From a virus: a stretch of 25,730 bases of DNA. A program made the translations under genes and the position numbers. Shown here piece by piece: positions 21,015 through 25,730 of this stretch. The stretch is taken from positions 1 through 25,730 of IMG/VR virus record IMGVR_UViG_3300032006_000075; one strand, written 5' to 3'. Below the pieces are notes generated by a model, which did no database searches, was not told where the DNA came from, and worked only from the letters and a program-made list of their open reading frames with translations. The first letter of the stretch is position 1. Each line of letters begins with the position of its first letter.

Positions 21015-22157
21015 ATGAAATATACCCCTGAAAAAATACAAGCACACGAAATAAAAGATGAAACCCTAGAAAGTGGTGACATGAGCAAAAAAGTCATCCA
21101 CGTAAATGCAGGAGCACCTACAAAAACTAATGATACTGGAGAAGGGTATAATCAAGGTACGATTTGGGTAGATAGTACAAATGGAGATATGTATATTTGC
21201 ACTGCTCATACAGCAGAAGATGCTACTTGGCAAAATATGGACGGTGACGATATAAATAATGTTAGTTACCAAGGAACAAATACATCTTTTGGTATAGGAG
21301 GTAGAACAGCCCCCGGTAGCCCAAATGATTCAGATGTAGTAGATAAATTTTCTTTATCAAGTGATGCAAATGCTAGTGATGCAACTGAAGCAGTTGCTGC
21401 AAGTCCGGGTTACTCTACTGCAAACATGCAAGCATCGGAAGCTAAATCTTTAATATTAGGAAGAAGTAGTAATAATGATATAGGAATTTTTAATTTAGCA
21501 ACAGAAGCTATATCAGATTCTGGTAATGAATTAGCGGTAAATAATGGGGGTGGAGGAGGAACAAATCAATCTACTACTCACTATTTTCATTATAAAGATG
21601 GTCCGGCAGGAACCAATATCTATACAGGAGCTTTTTCAAGTCCTTATGCCGCATCCGACACTGGAGACGAAGCTACAGCGGGTGGATATAGTAGTGCAAC
21701 TTTTGGAGATAAAACCTACATGTTTTCAACTGCAGGTTATCTTGGTCCACCGGGAGCTCAACACAATCAAATTGAAAGAATGTCAAAAACTAGTCCACAT
21801 ACAGGTACTGATGTTGCAAATGCAGTTAGAGATGATAGAGGACAAACAGGTGGTTCAGCTTCTACTACTCATGGTTATACTTTTGGAGGAGAACCAGATA
21901 TATCTGATATTGAAAAATTTCAAATGTCAGCAACAAGTGATGCAAGTGATGTCGCTGAACTTGCCACAAACACCAATGGTGGGTGTGTAGGAGAACAAGC
22001 TTCTTCGCCATCAAGTGGTTATGCTATAGGTGGTAGTAATCCATCTCCAGCAGGAATAAATGTAATACAAAAATATTCTTTTTCAGCTGACCAAGATGCA
22101 ACTGATGTTGGAGATTTAAGTCAAGCTCGTTATGGAATAGGACATGCTTATTATTAA
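21015..22157 (+). CDS. Kelch-like tail fibre protein, paralog 2
   Basis: The product has 380 residues and shares the N-terminal domain (MKYTPEKIQAHEIKDETLES, then TNDTGEGYNQGTIWVDSTNG and AEDATWQ) with paralog 3 much more closely than with paralog 1. About six kelch-like repeats follow, the clearest being YTFGGEPDISDIEKFQMSAT and YAIGGSNPSPAGINVIQKYS. It has a Gly run (NNGGGGGTN) and a GPPG loop. It sits 20 bases after paralog 1, consistent with tandem duplication and later divergence. Probable receptor binder. Confidence 0.75.
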   Translation: MKYTPEKIQAHEIKDETLESGDMSKKVIHVNAGAPTKTNDTGEGYNQGTIWVDSTNGDMYICTAHTAEDATWQNMDGDDINNVSYQGTNTSFGIGGRTAPGSPNDSDVVDKFSLSSDANASDATEAVAASPGYSTANMQASEAKSLILGRSSNNDIGIFNLATEAISDSGNELAVNNGGGGGTNQSTTHYFHYKDGPAGTNIYTGAFSSPYAASDTGDEATAGGYSSATFGDKTYMFSTAGYLGPPGAQHNQIERMSKTSPHTGTDVANAVRDDRGQTGGSASTTHGYTFGGEPDISDIEKFQMSATSDASDVAELATNTNGGCVGEQASSPSSGYAIGGSNPSPAGINVIQKYSFSADQDATDVGDLSQARYGIGHAYY

Positions 22158-22185
22158 TAAGTAATAAAGTTTACAAGGGGGTCAT

Positions 22186-22263
22186 ATGGCTTTGAAAGGA
22201 TTATATGACAAAAGAAAACAACAAAAACTTAGAAAAGGTAAAACAAGACTTATTAGCCGATAA
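22186..22263 (+). CDS. 25-residue basic microprotein
   Basis: AAGGGGGTC just before the ATG is a good ribosome binding site that the longer downstream gene does not need. The product MALKGLYDKRKQQKLRKGK... is very basic. Its opening resembles the short MxLYxNIHAKRKR-type proteins of many podoviruses, which are small and basic. It overlaps the next gene in another frame. Function is unknown. Confidence 0.45.
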   Translation: MALKGLYDKRKQQKLRKGKTRLISR

Positions 22264-23101
22264 AGAAAAAACAAAGCATTGGGGTTTAATAACTTCTGAA
22301 ATGCACGATTCACCGCTTTATGATCAGAAATCATTTGGTGGTTTAACTATTAAAGATAACTTTAAAAAGGCATCTTTAGCAATACGACACGTACAACGTG
22401 AGCATAAAAAATATGGTAGAAGAAACTCGCAGTGGACAATTAAAAATTTAACACTTAGTTGGGACACGCCTAGTAGGAACCTTCGACAAATATCTGCTGA
22501 AGTGAAAAAGAAAGAAGAAGCACTATTTGAACATAAATATAAGCATAAACAAAACCAAATTAAAGTTGAAAGATATAAAAGAAAACTAGAAACAGAAAAA
22601 GATGATTTAAAAAAACTGGAACTAGAATTAAAAATTGAAAAAGAAATTGTAGGGTTTAATAGGGGTATTGATTACATAGAAGGAGCCCTAAAAGATATAT
22701 TAATACTTCGAAAATGTTATGACGATATAGTTCAAAAATACGGCTTACAGACAGAAGAAGATTTTGAGAAGTGGGAACAAAAGCATCACATTATGAGGTC
22801 TATTAGACAATGTGTACGTGATGTTAGAGAACGTGGAAAAATAACAAAAGGAGAACAAGAGTTCATAGAACAATGGGGCGGTAATCCATCTTATATGTTC
22901 AAACGAATTGTAGAACACGTTAATGCAGAACATAATACTGATGACCCATCCGGAGAACTACTAAATAAATTTGTAAATGATATGGCTGATGAGTTTAAAG
23001 ACTTAAATGTAAAACAATTAGAATATCATGGTTTTAATAGTAATGAGCAAATACAGAAGGATTTATTAAGAATAGAGACAAAAGTTAAAAAAGAGGATTA
23101 A
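22205..23101 (+). CDS. Coiled-coil protein of unknown function
   Basis: The 298-residue protein is charged and mainly helical. Residues 1-95 are a mixed domain (KTKHWGLITSEMHDSPLYDQ, WTIKNLTLSWDTPSRNLRQI). Residues 96-150 are a long Lys/Glu coiled coil (EVKKKEEALFEHKYKHKQNQ, KRKLETEKDDLKKLELELKI). The C-terminal half has QKHHIMRSIRQCVRDVRERG and GGNPSYMFKRIVEHVNAEHN. It lies between the kelch-like fibres and overlaps the oxygenase start by one base. I do not recognise a family. It may be a fibre chaperone or a late regulatory factor. Confidence 0.65.
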   Translation: MTKENNKNLEKVKQDLLADKEKTKHWGLITSEMHDSPLYDQKSFGGLTIKDNFKKASLAIRHVQREHKKYGRRNSQWTIKNLTLSWDTPSRNLRQISAEVKKKEEALFEHKYKHKQNQIKVERYKRKLETEKDDLKKLELELKIEKEIVGFNRGIDYIEGALKDILILRKCYDDIVQKYGLQTEEDFEKWEQKHHIMRSIRQCVRDVRERGKITKGEQEFIEQWGGNPSYMFKRIVEHVNAEHNTDDPSGELLNKFVNDMADEFKDLNVKQLEYHGFNSNEQIQKDLLRIETKVKKED

Positions 23102-23715
23102 TGTTTTATTCTTTTGATAGTGTTGAAAATCCCCGTGTTGACTGGCAAGTTGTTTGGAAACAAGCATTTAATGAAGAATTTGTAAAGGTAATACGAAATA
23201 GTATTGATGAAAATAAGTGGGAAGATGCTAAAGTTGGTGGAAATCCTAGTAAACCATCGGGAATAGTAGATAAAAAAATTCGTTCTGTAGTGCACCAACC
23301 ACTAAAAATAGGTGAATACAAAGGAATAAATGATTTTCCATATATACAAATAGCAGACGAGATAATAAAGGCAAATAGTGAAATATGGAAATTAGATTTG
23401 CACGGCTTTAATATGGCTAAAGACAAACCAAACATATTAAGATATAAAGCAGAAGAAAAAGGTCATTATGACTGGCATTTTGATTATGGAGCAGCATTTA
23501 GTAACAGAAAAATTAGTTTTTCTATACAATTATCTGATCCATCAGAATATGAAGGTGGAATGTTAGAGATAGCAAATATGCCACCAAATGAAGAAACACG
23601 AAAAAAAGGAACAATAATTTTATTTCCATCCTATGTACGTCATCGAGTAACTCCTGTAACACGAGGTACTAGATATTGTATAGTCGGATGGGTCCACGGA
23701 CCTCATTTTAAATAA
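23101..23715 (+). CDS. 2OG-Fe(II) oxygenase, PKHD type
   Basis: The 204-residue enzyme has HYDWHFDYG with iron ligands H126 and D128. Core strands (KISFSIQLSDPSEYEGGMLE) and FPSYVRHRVTPVTRGTRYCI follow, supplying H181 and, ten residues later, R191 for 2-oxoglutarate. Arg instead of Lys at this place fits PKHD-type hydroxylases such as the PiuC/YbiX group. The protein substrate is unknown. It has no signal peptide. It is coupled to the coiled-coil gene by a one-base overlap and lies six bases before kelch-like paralog 3, so a fibre could be its substrate. Confidence 0.9.
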   Translation: MFYSFDSVENPRVDWQVVWKQAFNEEFVKVIRNSIDENKWEDAKVGGNPSKPSGIVDKKIRSVVHQPLKIGEYKGINDFPYIQIADEIIKANSEIWKLDLHGFNMAKDKPNILRYKAEEKGHYDWHFDYGAAFSNRKISFSIQLSDPSEYEGGMLEIANMPPNEETRKKGTIILFPSYVRHRVTPVTRGTRYCIVGWVHGPHFK

Positions 23716-23721
23716 CAGATT

Positions 23722-24915
23722 ATGAAATATATACCAAGAAGATTTAATTCACAAAATTTTTTACCGGGCTCAGTAACTCAGGGAAAAGTATCAAAGAAAT
23801 TATTTGTAACAAGCTCATCTGATCCCGTAAAAACAAATGATACAGGAGAAGGTTACGCTGCAGGTACTACTTGGGTAAATACATCAAGTGGACAAGTGTT
23901 TATTTGTTCAGATAATTCTGCTGAAGATTCAGTTTGGTATGGACAAGAGGGAGATATTATTAATGAACCATTTACTATTGCTGGTTCTAATGGATATATT
24001 ATAGGTGGTTATGGAAACACCGGTCTTGTTGATACACAAGAAAAAGTTTCTTTTACAAGTCCTGCTAATGCAACAGATTTTGGCGAAGCAGGTAGAACAG
24101 TTAGAAATCAAGGATTTGGAGTTCAATGTGATTCATCTAAATCTTATGGGTTTACTTTTGGGGGATTAAGAGACCCATGGCCAACAAATACTGCTGATAT
24201 AGAAAGACATGGTTTTTCTGCTCCTACAAGTGGAACAAATACTGGCGAATTAACTTCTAATAGAGAATCAATGGCAACATCTACTGATGGAACTAAATCC
24301 ATGTTAATGGGTGGTTTATCAGTAAGTGATGGAACACAAGCACTTGATACTATTGAAATGGTAACATTAAGTACATCTGGAGAAAGTACGTCAGCAGATT
24401 CTGGTGCAGAATTATCTGCTTTAGTTGGTTATGCTTCAGGTGCTAGTGATACTGTAAATGGTAGAGGATATAGAACAGGTGGAAATCATTTTGGAGCATC
24501 CCCACCATATCCACAAACATCTAGTGATGTTATTGAATATTCTGCTTTTACTTCAACTGCAGATGCTGCTGATTGGGGTAATTTAGTTACAGCAAGACAA
24601 GGACATCATGCTTGTCATGCAAACACTACAGGAGTTTGGGCTTCAGGGCATGGTGGAGGACCAGTAAATACTCAAATAGAAACATTTTCATTTTCAAGTC
24701 CCGGAAACGCTACTGATGTAGGAGAAATGTCTACTACCTTTGGTGGACATGCTGGACATTCTAGTACAGATTATGGATTTGCTACAGGTGGAGCAACGCC
24801 CCCATCTGGTTATCATGACCAAATAGATAGATTTTCATTAGTATCTTCGGGAGATGGTGCTGACTTTGGAGAAATATCAGCAAGCAGAGGATATTACGCT
24901 TATACACAAGGATAA
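23722..24915 (+). CDS. Kelch-like tail fibre protein, paralog 3
   Basis: The product has 397 residues. The N-terminal domain (MKYIPRRFNSQNFLPGSVTQ, then TNDTGEGYAAGTTWVNTSSG, AEDSVWYGQEGDIIN) closely matches paralog 2. Six kelch-like repeats follow, such as YGFTFGGLRDPWPTNTADIE and YGFATGGATPPSGYHDQIDR with FSLVSSGDGADFGEIS. It is separated from paralogs 1 and 2 by the coiled-coil and oxygenase genes. It likely belongs to the same adsorption apparatus. Divergence in the repeats suggests different receptors or positions. Confidence 0.75.
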   Translation: MKYIPRRFNSQNFLPGSVTQGKVSKKLFVTSSSDPVKTNDTGEGYAAGTTWVNTSSGQVFICSDNSAEDSVWYGQEGDIINEPFTIAGSNGYIIGGYGNTGLVDTQEKVSFTSPANATDFGEAGRTVRNQGFGVQCDSSKSYGFTFGGLRDPWPTNTADIERHGFSAPTSGTNTGELTSNRESMATSTDGTKSMLMGGLSVSDGTQALDTIEMVTLSTSGESTSADSGAELSALVGYASGASDTVNGRGYRTGGNHFGASPPYPQTSSDVIEYSAFTSTADAADWGNLVTARQGHHACHANTTGVWASGHGGGPVNTQIETFSFSSPGNATDVGEMSTTFGGHAGHSSTDYGFATGGATPPSGYHDQIDRFSLVSSGDGADFGEISASRGYYAYTQG

Positions 24916-24926
24916 AAGGAGAAAAT

Positions 24927-25274
24927 ATGGCAAACATCATTGTAGAATATAAAATGGATAAAAATCAAGAGGGTGCAAAAGTTAGACCTTATTGGATAGA
25001 CGATGGGGGTTATTGGTATAACCCTAATAATTACACTTATATAGGTATCGTTGGTGATCCTGAAGTTAAAATACCAGAAACAGTTATTCGTTTTACAAAA
25101 ACAACTTTCCGAAATAGATTATTAGCTATTCATGATTCAGAAGATGAAAATGGTAACTCATTAGCTCTTACTAAATTAGATGAAACTAGTGATCAACCAT
25201 ATCACGATAGAATTGAATTAACTGAAGAGGAGGTCCGTCAGATGTCAGATGATTGGTGGACTAATAATGTTTAA
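24927..25274 (+). CDS. Small protein downstream of fibre genes
   Basis: The product has 115 residues. It is aromatic and acidic, with YWIDDGGYWYNPNNYTYIGI near residues 22-42, a helical RFTKTTFRNRLLAIHDSE, and an acidic C-terminus (RIELTEEEVRQMSDDWWTNN). AAGGAG before the ATG is good. It overlaps the next oxygenase gene by eight bases. I do not recognise it. Small proteins here in other phages are often fibre assembly chaperones, which its acidic end would suit. Confidence 0.6.
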   Translation: MANIIVEYKMDKNQEGAKVRPYWIDDGGYWYNPNNYTYIGIVGDPEVKIPETVIRFTKTTFRNRLLAIHDSEDENGNSLALTKLDETSDQPYHDRIELTEEEVRQMSDDWWTNNV

Positions 25275-25730
25275 TGCAAAATTTTTTAAAGATAATGGTT
25301 ATTTAGTAGTTCCAAAAATATTATCAGGAGAACTATTAGATTTCATAGGAATACATGCCTACAATAGAGCAAGGATAGAAGGAGTTGAAAAAAATCCTGA
25401 TGGAACTATCAAAGACACACAAGTTCCAAACACACCTAGCTTTTATGGCGACTTTGTAATGGAAAACCTACAAGATTTTCTGTTACCAAAAATAGAATCA
25501 GCAACAGGTATGAAATTATTACCTACATATACATTTTTTAGAGTTTACAAAGCTGGTGATATTTTAGAAAAGCATAAAGATAGACATAGTTGTGAAATAT
25601 CAATGACAGTATGTCTTAGAAAAAAAAGAAACGAAAAGATTTGGGCAATATATGCCGATAACACAGACTACAAAAAAACACATAACTTAGGAGAAGGTCA
25701 TACAGCTCGTGTAATGTTAGATGAAGGAGA
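25267..25730 (+). CDS. 2OG-Fe(II) oxygenase, partial at window edge
   Basis: The first 154 residues are present and the frame is open at the right edge. The N-terminal MFNAKFFKDNGYLVVPKILS and the YTFFRVYKAGDILEKHKDRH segment, with iron ligands H103 and D105, are typical of phage oxygenases of the 2OG-Fe(II) class. HSCEISMTVCLRKKRNEK continues the core strand. The distal His and the Lys or Arg that binds 2-oxoglutarate are beyond the edge, so an active enzyme cannot be confirmed. The ATG at 25267 overlaps the previous stop by eight bases. Confidence 0.8.
   Translation, partial: MFNAKFFKDNGYLVVPKILSGELLDFIGIHAYNRARIEGVEKNPDGTIKDTQVPNTPSFYGDFVMENLQDFLLPKIESATGMKLLPTYTFFRVYKAGDILEKHKDRHSCEISMTVCLRKKRNEKIWAIYADNTDYKKTHNLGEGHTARVMLDEG

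Noticed and set aside
21544-21990. Plus-strand open frame of 148 codons in another phase of kelch-like paralog 2
   Set aside because: The translation is Gln/Leu/Ile-biased shadow sequence, while the main frame shows regular repeats.
19819-24915. Diversity-generating retroelement acting on the kelch-like genes
   Set aside because: No reverse transcriptase and no template/variable repeat pair was visible in the window.

Overview
The window reads as the packaging, head and tail region of an AT-rich tailed marine phage (podovirus-like), probably infecting an AT-rich marine bacterium such as a SAR11-type alphaproteobacterium. The host is inference from base composition and from phage protein styles I recognise (HSHDG fibre heads, AELN-DG fibre repeats, kelch-like fibres, 2OG-Fe(II) oxygenases). 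Every supported gene is on the + strand and tightly packed, many with overlapping stop and start codons. I see no integrase, polymerase, replication gene, tRNA, CRISPR array or insertion sequence, so this is the late half of a larger genome. The last gene runs off the right edge.

Layout. 1-331: a perfect sigma70-type promoter followed by an untranslated leader that can fold into a four-way-junction RNA. 332-2974: small basic, acidic and membrane proteins around the small terminase, including several genes of 25-50 codons. 2913-7505: large terminase, a small protein, portal and a GNAT acetyltransferase. 7513-9882: a 789-residue virion protein with a lytic transglycosylase domain. 9883-10018: a hairpin-rich spacer. 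10019-12321: scaffold, major capsid protein and a probable decoration protein, closed by a terminator-like hairpin at 12330-12361. 12418-14121: an accessory cassette of a prolyl-4-hydroxylase-like oxygenase and several cysteine-rich small proteins. 14114-17338: a small beta protein, a head-tail adaptor carrying an inserted carbohydrate-binding-like domain, a small basic protein and a tail hub/tube protein. 17342-25730: a repeat-bearing fibre, a small beta protein, three paralogous kelch-like fibres, a coiled-coil protein and two more 2OG-Fe(II) oxygenases.

How the genes work together. Terminase subunits load DNA through the portal into a prohead built from scaffold and capsid protein. The adaptor and hub join the tail, and the fibres and kelch-like proteins are the likely receptor binders. 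The transglycosylase protein probably opens the peptidoglycan during DNA entry. The three oxygenases may modify virion or host proteins; their targets are unknown.

The observations most worth checking are: the apparent complete absence of CCWGG, with all 24 Pro-Gly pairs spelled CCG/CCC-GG; the structured leader RNA; the oxygenase plus cysteine-rich cassette; the oxygenases interleaved with Pro-Gly-bearing fibres; and the carbohydrate-binding-like insertion in the adaptor.
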